From: an uncultured Collinsella sp.
GTDB taxonomy: Bacteria > Actinomycetota > Coriobacteriia > Coriobacteriales > Coriobacteriaceae
Length of the DNA: 14,928 bases
NCBI GenBank assembly: GCA_900752475.1
Contig: CAADVJ010000183.1
Location: forward strand, 1-14,928
Direction: 5' to 3'
Each line of letters begins with the position of its first letter. Position 1 is the stretch's first letter. This document shows, in pieces, positions 1-5,978 of this stretch. Position numbers and translations under genes: made by a program. The notes under the pieces are model-generated. The model saw only the letters and a list, made by a program, of their open reading frames with translations, did no database searches and was not told the origin of the DNA.

Positions 1-1606
1 CCTGATAGGCCTCGAAGTTGCCCTCGAACCAATACCAGTTGCCCGGGTTCTCGTCGGTGCCCTCCCACGCCAGGATGTGCGTGGCGACGCGGTCCAGGAA
101 CATACGGTCGTGGCTAATGACCACCGAGCAGCCCGGGAACTCGAGCAGTGCCGCCTCGAGAGAGGACAGCGTCTCGACGTCGAGATCGTTCGTGGGCTCG
201 TCGAGAAGCAGCAGGTTGCCGCCCTGCTTGAGCGTAAGCGCCAGGTTCAGACGGTTGCGCTCGCCACCGGAAAGTACGCCGGCGCGCTTCTGCTGGTCCT
301 GGCCCTTAAAGCCAAAGCTCGCCACATAAGCGCGGCTCGGAACCTCGGTCTCGCCGACCATCATGTGGTCCAGGCCATCCGAGACGACCTCCCACAGGTT
401 CTTGTCGGGGTCGATGCCGGAACGGTTCTGATCGACATAGGAGATCTTGACGGTCTCGCCCACCTCGAGCTCACCCGAAGTCAGCGGCTCCAGACCCACA
501 ATCGTCTTGAACAGCGTGGTCTTACCGACACCGTTGGGGCCGATGACGCCCACGATGCCGTTGCGCGGCAGGGTGAACGAAAGGTCATCAATGAGCACGC
601 GGCCATCGAACTCCTTGTGCAGGTGATGGGCCTCGAGCACCTTGTTGCCCAGACGCGGGCCCACAGGGATGCGGATGTCGGTCCAGTCGAGCTTCTGGCT
701 TGCGCGGGCCTCGGCCTCCATCTCCTCGTAGCGAGCCAGACGGGCCTTGTTCTTGGCCTGACGAGCCTTGGGCGAGCTGCGCACCCACTCGAGCTCGGCC
801 TCCATGCGCTTGGCGAGCTTGGCATCGCGGTTACCCTGAGCCTCGATACGGGCGGCCTTGGTCTCCAGATACGTGGAGTAGTTGCCCTTGTAGGGATAGA
901 GGTGACCGCGGTCGACCTCGCAGATCCACTCGGCAACGTTATCCAAGAAGTAGCGGTCGTGCGTGACGGCCAGCACGGCACCCTGGTAGTTATGCAGGAA
1001 GTGCTCGAGCCACAGGATCGACTCGGCGTCCAGGTGGTTCGTGGGCTCGTCGAGCAACAGCAGGTCGGGAGCCTCGAGCAGCAGCTTGCACAGGGCCACG
1101 CGACGGCGCTCGCCGCCGGAAAGCACGTTGACCGGCATGTCGGAATCGGGCAGCTGCAGGGCGTCCATGGCCTGACCGAGCTTGGAATCGATATCCCAGC
1201 CGTCGGCGGCGTCGATCTCGTCCTGGAGCTTGCCCATCTCGGCCATGAGGGCATCCATGTCGCAGTCCGGGTCGCACATCTCCTCGCCGATTTTGTTGAA
1301 GCGATCGACCTTGGCGATCATGTCGCCAAATGCCATGCGCACGTTCTCGATGACGGTCTTGTCGTCGTCGAGCGGCGGCTCCTGCTGCAGGATGCCCACG
1401 GTGTAGCCGGGGGTGAGCTTGGCATCACCGTTGGAGACCTCCTCGATGCCGGCCATAATCTTGAGCAGGGTCGACTTGCCCATGCCGTTGGGACCCACAA
1501 CGCCGATCTTGGCACCGGGGTAGAAGCTCAGGGTCACGTCGTCAAGGATTACCTTGTCGCCATGGGCCTTACGAGCCTGATACATCTGGTAGATAAACTC
1601 CGCCAT
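1..1606 (-). CDS. ettA: ABC-F ATPase, EttA-like translational throttle (3' end cut by window edge)
   Basis: Two ABC ATPase domains on one chain with no membrane segment, the mark of ABC-F proteins that act on the ribosome. EttA is known to bind the E site and gate entry into elongation according to ATP/ADP level. Visible from the ATG at 1606: Walker A GPNGMGKST at residues 38-46, signature LSGGE near 162, Walker B LLLLDEPTNHLD near 182-193. A charged, Lys/Arg/Glu-rich linker (the PtIM or arm region) lies at about 240-310. A second set follows: GPNGVGKTT near 356, LSGGE near 445, LLLLDEPTNDLD near 465. The opening MAEFIYQMYQ is typical of EttA. About 535 codons are present of a usual 555-560, so only the last 20 or so residues are missing. 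A purine-rich AAAGGA lies 12 bases before the ATG, rather far. Other ABC-F subfamilies (Uup, YbiT) are less likely given the N-terminus. Confidence 0.93.
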   Translation of the reverse strand, partial: MAEFIYQMYQARKAHGDKVILDDVTLSFYPGAKIGVVGPNGMGKSTLLKIMAGIEEVSNGDAKLTPGYTVGILQQEPPLDDDKTVIENVRMAFGDMIAKVDRFNKIGEEMCDPDCDMDALMAEMGKLQDEIDAADGWDIDSKLGQAMDALQLPDSDMPVNVLSGGERRRVALCKLLLEAPDLLLLDEPTNHLDAESILWLEHFLHNYQGAVLAVTHDRYFLDNVAEWICEVDRGHLYPYKGNYSTYLETKAARIEAQGNRDAKLAKRMEAELEWVRSSPKARQAKNKARLARYEEMEAEARASQKLDWTDIRIPVGPRLGNKVLEAHHLHKEFDGRVLIDDLSFTLPRNGIVGVIGPNGVGKTTLFKTIVGLEPLTSGELEVGETVKISYVDQNRSGIDPDKNLWEVVSDGLDHMMVGETEVPSRAYVASFGFKGQDQQKRAGVLSGGERNRLNLALTLKQGGNLLLLDEPTNDLDVETLSSLEAALLEFPGCSVVISHDRMFLDRVATHILAWEGTDENPGNWYWFEGNFEAYQ

Positions 1607-1697
1607 TTGCCTGTTTTATCCTTTCTACCTGCTGTTTCCCTATTCTTGATTCGCTTTAGTGGAAACGAAATAAGGAAATCAGCTCTGAAACGTAACG

Positions 1698-1724
1698 AAA
1701 AAGGGGCATGGTTGCCCACACCCC
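1698..1724 (-). terminator. Intrinsic terminator of the sdpR-sdpI operon
   Basis: Read on the minus strand, GGGGTGTGG (1724-1716) pairs with CCATGCCCC (1711-1703) around a GCAA tetraloop (GNRA type), with two G-U pairs, and is followed directly by TTTTT (1702-1698). It lies 67 bases after the sdpI stop and before the ettA start, so it separates two leftward units. The ettA promoter should lie between here and 1606, but I see no clear -35/-10 pair there. Confidence 0.8.
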
Positions 1725-1790
1725 CTAATACTACCTGGGAAAAGCCCCCCGGAACATACTATGAACTGCGTACGCTAGTTTTCCGCAACC

Positions 1791-2495
1791 TTAGCGAACG
1801 GCCCGCTGCGATTTGCGCCACAGCAGATACGAGTAGACGTAGACGGCTCCGACCGAACCAAACGCCAGAACCGCAATCACCGCGGCGACGACTTCACTCG
1901 AAAGCACGCTGCCTGCCACGCCCATCACAATCAGGCCAATACCCAGCACCATAAAGCAGGCGCCGCCAAAACGCTGCGTACGGCGCCAGTTCTCGGGATC
2001 GGCAAGCGCCCAAGGTGTCTTGATACCGAGCGTATAGTTCTGCTTCACACGCGGCAAGTAGTTGCCTACGCCGATGAACAGCAAACCGACAACACCGGAA
2101 ATCAGCACGTTAACCGAACCGACCGCCGGCACCACGCCCCAGACCGTAAGCTCTCCCAGCCAGCTTATGGCGCACATGAACAAGGTGAAGGCGATTACGA
2201 AGCCCTGATAGAACTTGCCCGAGGTTCGATATGCCTCACCTTTGGGATCGATGCGCGGCACCACGCAGAACATTGCGAGAAGCACCAGAGGCAGCACGCC
2301 GAGCGCGGAGGCCATCCAGCTGGGACCCCAACCGTCGACGGCGCCGTTCGCGCCCCAGTGCGTGGGAATCTGCCCAGGCAAGCTCGGCATCACCATGAGA
2401 TGCGCTACGACATTGGCGACGCACAGAGCGACCAGCGCAATCCACACGCGCGACGATACCCCCGTGGGGTGAATGCCCTTGTTTTCGTTATTCAT
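1791..2495 (-). CDS. sdpI: SdpI-family membrane protein (DUF1648 + SdpI domains)
   Basis: About 234 residues with six likely membrane segments. The N-terminal part carries the DUF1648 signature (IPTHWGANGAVDGWG around residues 43-57). The C-terminal part carries the SdpI signature (NYLPRVKQNYTLGIKTPW followed by an xxNWRRTQRFGG block). In Bacillus subtilis SdpI gives immunity to the SdpC toxin and, when bound by toxin, holds the repressor SdpR at the membrane. The partner here is an SdpR-like gene directly upstream, but no sdpABC toxin genes are in the window. I chose the ATG at 2495 over an in-frame GTG at 2504 because GGAAGG sits 8 bases before the ATG. This start overlaps the sdpR stop by 8 bases, so translation is probably coupled. 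The family call is firm; an immunity role is inferred from the pair. Confidence 0.88.
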   Translation of the reverse strand: MNNENKGIHPTGVSSRVWIALVALCVANVVAHLMVMPSLPGQIPTHWGANGAVDGWGPSWMASALGVLPLVLLAMFCVVPRIDPKGEAYRTSGKFYQGFVIAFTLFMCAISWLGELTVWGVVPAVGSVNVLISGVVGLLFIGVGNYLPRVKQNYTLGIKTPWALADPENWRRTQRFGGACFMVLGIGLIVMGVAGSVLSSEVVAAVIAVLAFGSVGAVYVYSYLLWRKSQRAVR

Positions 2496-2766
2496 CCTTA
2501 TCACCTTCCGTGTTTGTAAAGCCCATAAACCAACCGATCAAGTCCTGCATGACGGTAGTGTTTAAGCTGTATACGATGTTTTGACCATGACGTTCGTCGG
2601 TTACCAACCCGGCGTTTTTGAGCGTCGCCAAGTGATGGCTCAGCGACGGCTTACTGATATCGAAATGCTCGGCAAGCTCCCCCGCCGTGCAATTGCCCTC
2701 GCGCAGCAACTCCAAAATGCGCCGTCGCGTTGGATCGGCAAGCGCCTTAAAACCCTCTCCCGGCAT
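2488..2766 (-). CDS. sdpR: ArsR-type autorepressor of the SdpR family
   Basis: A 92-residue winged-helix DNA-binding protein. It closely follows B. subtilis SdpR as I remember it: FKALADPTRRRILELL at the start, TAGELAEHFDISKPSLSHHL as the helix-turn-helix (about residues 27-46), a wing near 56-68, and SLNTTVMQDLIGW near the end. There is no ELCVCD metal motif and only one Cys, so it is not a metal sensor of the ArsR/SmtB kind. I preferred the ATG at 2766 because AAAGGGGG lies 4 bases before it; in-frame ATGs at 2784 and 2781 have no well-spaced ribosome site. It overlaps sdpI, and a candidate operator overlaps its own promoter. The expected role is to repress sdpRI until SdpI captures it at the membrane. 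Confidence 0.9.
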   Translation of the reverse strand: MPGEGFKALADPTRRRILELLREGNCTAGELAEHFDISKPSLSHHLATLKNAGLVTDERHGQNIVYSLNTTVMQDLIGWFMGFTNTEGDKDE

Positions 2767-2800
2767 AAGACCCCCTTTCATCATCTCTCATGACGCGCAC

Positions 2801-2830
2801 ACTATACTCGATATTTAGATGTTTGTCTAA
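2801..2830 (-). promoter_or_regulatory. sdpRI promoter with overlapping inverted-repeat operator
   Basis: On the minus strand TTAGAC (2830-2825) and TATAGT (2806-2801) are 18 bases apart, a plausible housekeeping promoter about 35 bases before the sdpR start. The -35 is half of an inverted repeat, TTAGA-N6-TCTAA (2815-2830). A further TTAGATAG half-site lies just upstream at 2833-2840. An ArsR-type autorepressor bound there would block RNA polymerase. The sites are seen; that SdpR binds them is inferred. Confidence 0.6.
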
Positions 2831-2852
2831 CTATCTAATACAGGAACATCTA

Positions 2853-2881
2853 TAGAACATTCGTTCGTATTTAGCTACAAT
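2853..2881 (+). promoter_or_regulatory. Promoter of the small peptide gene with LexA-like SOS box
   Basis: A good -10, TACAAT, lies at 2876-2881. Seventeen bases upstream is a weak -35 (TAGAAC, 2853-2858). Overlapping the -35 is AGAACATTCGTTCG (2854-2867). It keeps the GAAC-N4-GTTC core of the Gram-positive/actinobacterial LexA operator (CGAACRNRYGTTCG), with one outer base and one of the RNRY positions off consensus. A repressor here would cover the -35 and spacer. A weak -35 under strong repression is common for SOS-controlled toxins. Expected transcription start is about 2888. Confidence 0.55.
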
Positions 2882-2932
2882 GGAAGTTGAAGCAGATGGG
2901 CCAGCTCCCTCTACCCGAGAAGGAGATGGACT

Positions 2933-3019
2933 ATGAGTATTGACGATGTCCTGACGTTGTTATTGCTTGTAATCGCGGCTGTGGAGCTCGGCATCCACAT
3001 TGGAGGTCGAATGAAATAG
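2933..3019 (+). CDS. 28-residue hydrophobic peptide, candidate TisB-like type I toxin
   Basis: The reading frame opens MSIDDVLTLLLLVIAAVELG and ends in a short basic tail (GGRMK). It has two acidic residues at the front, then one membrane-spanning hydrophobic stretch (about residues 6-23). GAAGGAG lies 7 bases before the ATG, as strong a ribosome site as any in the window, which argues for real translation despite the length. Size and pattern resemble E. coli TisB (29 residues, acid near the start, a central LIVAALQLL segment, a Lys tail), an SOS-induced inner-membrane toxin. The Firmicutes putative holin-like toxins (TxpA/BsrG type) are an alternative family. The setting fits a type I toxin: LexA-like box upstream, structured mRNA, opposing promoter. 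Product and toxicity are inferred; similarity to TisB is by eye and could be convergent. Confidence 0.6.
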   Translation: MSIDDVLTLLLLVIAAVELGIHIGGRMK

Positions 3020-3035
3020 CCGCCCCCGCGTAATG

Positions 3036-3104
3036 CGAAGACGGCCACTTCTCACGCTACAAACGTGTTTGGGAGTTGGCCAACCCGCGGCAACGGGTGC
3101 CATC
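3036..3104 (-). ncRNA. Candidate antisense RNA antitoxin to the small peptide mRNA
   Basis: From a promoter at 3139-3111 a leftward RNA would start near 3104 and overlap the 3' part of the peptide mRNA. It would fold into two hairpins. The first pairs 3094-3098 with 3083-3087. The second, at 3081-3043, has GGCC and CACG stems, a bulge, and a seven-base loop reading UUUGUAG. That loop contains UUUG, which fits the YUNR U-turn motif used for fast antisense pairing. The second hairpin is followed by GTCTTC, a weak T-rich end, so about 70 nucleotides is my estimate. There is no direct evidence of expression. Confidence 0.4.
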
Positions 3105-3110
3105 TGCTTC

Positions 3111-3139
3111 ATCTTATGCGAATCACTGCCTCATTTCAA
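3111..3139 (-). promoter_or_regulatory. Promoter facing into the small peptide locus
   Basis: On the minus strand TTGAAA (3139-3134, 5 of 6 to consensus) and TAAGAT (3116-3111, 4 of 6) are exactly 17 bases apart. It fires leftward into the 3' end of the peptide transcription unit, where no protein gene on that strand would need it (sdpR has its own promoter). It looks stronger than the -35 of the peptide promoter, as expected for a constitutive antitoxin RNA. Confidence 0.55.
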
Positions 3140-3176
3140 CAAGCCCCTAGGGCTCAAATGGAATCGCGATAATACC

Positions 3177-3182
3177 TATAAT
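3177..3182 (+). promoter_or_regulatory. -10 element for tcdA-tatD
   Basis: A perfect TATAAT lies 44 bases before the chosen tcdA start. The -35 region 17-18 bases upstream (around 3153-3159) is poor. It is the only good promoter-like motif between the antisense RNA promoter and tcdA. Confidence 0.45.
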
Positions 3183-3226
3183 GACGATAGCTAAAACACG
3201 ATTCGCTTCCCCATCGGAGGATGTCT

Positions 3227-4024
3227 ATGACCGAAACCACAGCCGCAACCCCCAACGAGACACGCGACACCAAGCTCGAGATCATCATGGGCCGCGAGGC
3301 ACTCGACAAACTCGCCGCCGCCACGGTGCTGGTGCTCGGCTGCGGAGGTGTGGGCTCCAATTGCTGCGAGGCACTTGCCCGCGGCGGCATTGGTCATTTC
3401 GTCATTCTGGATAAGGACATCATCGCGCCCAGCAATATCAATCGCCAGGCCATCGCCTTTCAAAGCACCATCGGCAAGCGCAAGGTCGATGTTATGGAAG
3501 CCATGATCCACGACATCAATCCAGCCGCTACCGTCATCAAGCGCACCGAATACCTGTTGAGCGACAATATCGATGATTTCTTCGCGAGCGTTTTGGAGCA
3601 GACGGACGGCAAGCTCGACTACGTCGTCGACGCCATCGACACCATCTCGGCCAAGCTCACCATTGCCAAATATGCTCAGGACCACGACATTCGTTTGGTT
3701 AGCTCCATGGGCGGGGCCAACAAGCTCCATCCCGAGTGCCTCCGCTTTGCCGACATTTTCGATACGGTACGTGACCCCATGAGCCGCATCATGCGCAAAG
3801 AATGCAAGAAGCGCGGAATCAAGAGTCTGCATGTACTGTTTAGCTGCGAGGAATCGGTTAAGACACAGCCCCGCGACCCTTCCAATATCCACGAGCGCAC
3901 CGAGCTCGGAACCGCCAGCTTTATGCCGCCCATCATGGGTCAGATGATCGCCGGCGAGGTTATCCGCCAGATCAGCGGTCGCGGCACCGAGCGCGTGCGC
4001 GCCGATGGCCAGCGCTTGGACTAG
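3227..4024 (+). CDS. tcdA: tRNA threonylcarbamoyladenosine dehydratase (ThiF/E1-like)
   Basis: A 265-residue protein of the E1/ThiF superfamily matching TcdA (CsdL), which uses ATP to cyclise t6A37 to ct6A in ANN-decoding tRNAs. Seen: nucleotide-binding GCGGVGS at residues 38-44, the acidic residue D62 after the second strand (VILDKD), the PSNINRQ motif at 68-74 holding the conserved Arg and Gln, K84-R85-K86, and VVDAIDT at 133-139. An SSMGGANKLHPE block near 159-170 resembles the TcdA loop. E. coli TcdA is 268 residues. I chose ATG 3227, since GGAGG (3216-3220) is 6 bases ahead of it; an ATG at 3221 directly abuts that site and is unlikely. tatD follows 14 bases later. MoeB/ThiF proper are less likely because the C-terminal zinc Cys pairs are not seen. 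Confidence 0.88.
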   Translation: MTETTAATPNETRDTKLEIIMGREALDKLAAATVLVLGCGGVGSNCCEALARGGIGHFVILDKDIIAPSNINRQAIAFQSTIGKRKVDVMEAMIHDINPAATVIKRTEYLLSDNIDDFFASVLEQTDGKLDYVVDAIDTISAKLTIAKYAQDHDIRLVSSMGGANKLHPECLRFADIFDTVRDPMSRIMRKECKKRGIKSLHVLFSCEESVKTQPRDPSNIHERTELGTASFMPPIMGQMIAGEVIRQISGRGTERVRADGQRLD

Positions 4025-4038
4025 CGGAGCGCGCCGAG

Positions 4039-4821
4039 ATGGAGCCCCGGTTATTTGATGCACACTGCCATCTTGATTTAATGGCTCACCCGGACGCCGT
4101 TGCCGATGAGGCAACGGCGCTGGGCTTGGGTCTATTTGATTGCGGCGTCGATCCACGCGACTTTTCGGCCGCAAACGAGCGCGCTCGTCGCCACCCGGGC
4201 ATCATCGCCGGCGTTGGGCTTCACCCCTGGTGGCTCGCCGATGGCCACTGCGGTTTTGCCGAAGTCAATCTGCTTTGCGAAGTTGCTGCCCAAGAACGCT
4301 ACATCGGCGAAGTCGGACTCGACTTTTCCGCGCGCTTTGCTGGAAGTGAGCCGCTACAAATACAGGCACTTAACCGGCTCTGCGATGCGCTCGTGCAGCA
4401 TCCTCTTACCGGGCGCGTGATATCAATTCACGCCGTTCGTTCGGCAGGAGCCGTACTGGACGTCCTCGAATCGCATGGACTACTCATCCCAAACCCCGAC
4501 TCCCCCGCTATCATCTTCCACTGGTTTAGCGGCACTTCGGACGAACTCACCCGCGCGCGTAATGCGGGCTGCTATTTTTCCGTCAACGAACGCATGCTCG
4601 CGACCAAGCGCGGTCGCGAATACGCACGACAGATTCCACTCGACCGCCTACTGCTCGAGACCGATGCGCCGGCCGAGCCAAACACAGAAACAAGCGCGCA
4701 GTCGCTCATCAGGTCGCTCACAAGGACCTCAGAACGCATCACCTCGCTCAAAAACTGCGACGCAAAGCGCATCGAGTCGATAGTTTTAACAAATGCGCGC
4801 TCTTTTTTTGACCTTCGCTAA
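4039..4821 (+). CDS. TatD-family metal-dependent hydrolase
   Basis: A 260-residue TIM-barrel amidohydrolase-like protein with the TatD metal ligands in order: H9 and H11 (FDAHCHLD), E91 (IGEVGLDFS), H131 (SIHAVRS), H161 (FHWFSG) and D209 (LLETDAP). Length fits the family (about 255-265). TatD proteins are Mg-dependent 3'-5' nucleases acting on DNA and RNA in the cytoplasm; specificity within the family (TatD, YcfH, YjjV) cannot be set from sequence alone. The gene starts 14 bases after tcdA with GGAG a few bases before the ATG, so the two are surely co-transcribed. The second half is slightly more A/C-rich than tcdA, but I see no break. The stop is followed after 6 bases by the 231-base repeat element. 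Confidence 0.86.
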   Translation: MEPRLFDAHCHLDLMAHPDAVADEATALGLGLFDCGVDPRDFSAANERARRHPGIIAGVGLHPWWLADGHCGFAEVNLLCEVAAQERYIGEVGLDFSARFAGSEPLQIQALNRLCDALVQHPLTGRVISIHAVRSAGAVLDVLESHGLLIPNPDSPAIIFHWFSGTSDELTRARNAGCYFSVNERMLATKRGREYARQIPLDRLLLETDAPAEPNTETSAQSLIRSLTRTSERITSLKNCDAKRIESIVLTNARSFFDLR

Positions 4822-4966
4822 CCCCTGGTGTGCAAAAAATGCCAAATATGAGTACTGCTACCGGAATGGATACATTTCTTTTAACTTTCCAACCGCCAGA
4901 ATAATCCTCGATTGTCCGCTAATTAAAGCTTTTACAGTCATTCATCCTGCGTTTTCGCAAATCTTA

Positions 4967-5003
4967 AACCCCTCCAGACGCTCAAATCACGTCTGAAGGG
5001 GTT
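4967..5003. terminator. Two-way hairpin terminator between convergent units
   Basis: AACCCCT (4967-4973) and CAGACG (4975-4980) pair with CGTCTG (4990-4995) and AGGGGTT (4997-5003), with a single C-A mismatch and a 9-base loop. The rightward side is followed by GATTTTG, a short T-run. It can end the tcdA-tatD transcript and, from the other side, backs up the frl operon end. Confidence 0.6.
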
Positions 5004-5010
5004 GATTTTG

Positions 5011-5031
5011 CTGCGACTAAATTAGTCACAG
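5011..5031. promoter_or_regulatory. 21-base near-palindrome, possible protein-binding site
   Basis: CTGCGACTAA-A-TTAGTCACAG is symmetric about base 5021 except for one C/A pair. It overlaps the inner edge of the right 30-base arm and is absent beside the left arm. Its tight, odd-centred symmetry suits a dimeric DNA-binding protein better than an RNA hairpin, which would need a loop. What binds it is unknown. Confidence 0.35.
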
Positions 5032-5060
5032 TACTCATATTTGGCATTTTTTGCACACGA

Positions 5061-5094
5061 GGTCCCGGGGAGGATCCTGCACCTCCCCGGGACC
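5061..5094 (-). terminator. Strong GC hairpin after the frl operon
   Basis: GGTCCCGGGGAGG (5061-5073) pairs perfectly over 13 bases with 5082-5094 around an 8-base loop, starting 7 bases beyond the frlD stop. There is no T-tract next to it; the A/T-rich 30-base arm follows. It probably serves as a terminator or 3' end stabiliser of the catabolic operon mRNA. Confidence 0.6.
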
Positions 5095-5100
5095 GCTCGG

Positions 5101-5964
5101 CTATTCGACGATTGGTGCTCCGTGGCCCCAAGAACCTTCCATGCCGCACACGGTCGAGGCAAACCCGGCAGCAAAGTCGAGCGCGCGCTCGATAGCCTCG
5201 GCGCCATCCTCTCCACGCTTGGCGGAATCGAGATAGCACATCAAAAACGAAGTGAGGAACGAGTCGCCCGCTCCCATGGTGTCCTTCATGTCCGTTACCG
5301 GTTTAGCCAGCTGGCGGTAATAACGCTCGCCGTCGTAAGCAATGCAGCCCTCGGCACCCGCCGTAGCCGACACAAAACGCGGACCCAGGCCCTTCACCCA
5401 TGCCAGACGCTCGCGAATCTCGTCCTCACTCGCGGCATCCGCCGCACTAAAGAAGGCAAAATCGACGTAGGGTGCAATCTGCTCGTAGTACTCGTCGGTG
5501 GAGTCGTCCGAAAAGTCAAAAGAGACCGTGACGCCCGCAGCCTTCAGCTTGGGCAGCTCGCGCTCGGTAAAGCAATAGTTGCCCGAATGAACCACATCGA
5601 ACTGCTTCATGTACGCAAGGTCAAAGCGATCGAGGACATAGCGCGCATCGCCACGGATACCGCCCTCGTTGGAGCCGAGGAAGACACGGTCACCGTCAAC
5701 GACGGTCACGCGAGCCGCTCCGTTCTCGCCAATCATCTGCTCGCACTTGTCAAGCTCGACACCCTCATCCTCGAGGCTTGCAATGACATGCTCGGCAGCG
5801 GCGTCATTGCCAAAAATGCCCATGTATGCGGAACGTGCGGCACCGCATTTCTTGGCATAAACGGCGAAGTTCACCGCGTTGCCGCCAGGATACATGGTGT
5901 GGATATGCTCGTAGCGATCGACGACGTTGTCGCCAAATCCGAGCGCGTTAACGTTAAATGCCAT
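5101..5964 (-). CDS. frlD: PfkB-family kinase, fructoselysine 6-kinase-like
   Basis: A 287-residue ribokinase/PfkB-fold sugar kinase. Seen: the N-terminal GFGDNVVDRY strand, the substrate-side PGGNAVNFA at about residues 26-34, and the C-terminal PfkB signature DTMGAGDSF at 228-236, where D234 is the catalytic base. FrlD phosphorylates fructoselysine at O6 in the cytoplasm, making the substrate for the deglycase. The assignment rests mainly on the neighbours: an FrlB-like deglycase gene 14 bases upstream and an FrlC-like epimerase gene before it. The substrate could be another Amadori compound (fructose-asparagine, glucoselysine, fructosyl-valine), as kinases of these pathways are close relatives. 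GAAGGG lies 9 bases before the ATG. It is the last gene of the operon, followed by a strong hairpin. Confidence 0.8.
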   Translation of the reverse strand: MAFNVNALGFGDNVVDRYEHIHTMYPGGNAVNFAVYAKKCGAARSAYMGIFGNDAAAEHVIASLEDEGVELDKCEQMIGENGAARVTVVDGDRVFLGSNEGGIRGDARYVLDRFDLAYMKQFDVVHSGNYCFTERELPKLKAAGVTVSFDFSDDSTDEYYEQIAPYVDFAFFSAADAASEDEIRERLAWVKGLGPRFVSATAGAEGCIAYDGERYYRQLAKPVTDMKDTMGAGDSFLTSFLMCYLDSAKRGEDGAEAIERALDFAAGFASTVCGMEGSWGHGAPIVE

Positions 5965-5978
5965 GGCCTTTGTCCCTT

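Larger units (their letters stand above)
2888..3111. repeat. 12-base inverted repeat enclosing the small peptide gene
   Basis: TGAAGCAGATGG at 2888-2899 is the exact reverse complement of CCATCTGCTTCA at 3100-3111, 200 bases apart, with the peptide gene between. The left copy sits right at the predicted transcription start, so a transcript reaching 3111 could pair its own two ends. A short extension (ACCCG at 2913-2917 with CGGGT at 3094-3098) would continue the helix after a bulge and runs up to the ribosome site. Confidence 0.65.
4828..5058. repeat. 231-base intergenic element with perfect 30-base inverted ends
   Basis: The 30 bases at 4828-4857 are the exact reverse complement of 5029-5058. 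Each arm begins GTGTGCAAAAAATGCC when read inward from its side and ends AGTACTG. The inside (4858-5028) is clearly more AT-rich than the flanking genes, has no gene with a ribosome site, and holds a terminator-like hairpin and a 21-base near-palindrome. I see no obvious target-site duplication next to the ends. It fills most of the space between the convergent tatD and frlD genes. It may be a MITE-like element or a pair of lineage-specific 3' end repeats. I recall similar sequence in Collinsella intergenic regions but could not search. Confidence 0.7.

Noticed and set aside
77..1954. 625-codon open frame on the plus strand
   Set aside because: It lies opposite ettA and runs into sdpI; a frame opened by the codon bias of ettA, with no ribosome site and no family features, while the ettA reading has full ABC-F motifs.
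3191..4174. 327-codon minus-strand frame
   Set aside because: Mirror of tcdA, whose E1-like motifs are clear; no ribosome site.
4793..5239. Small frames across the tatD-frlD gap (including one ending in a short peptide read from the 30-base arm)
   Set aside because: They are translations of the inverted-repeat element and have no ribosome sites.
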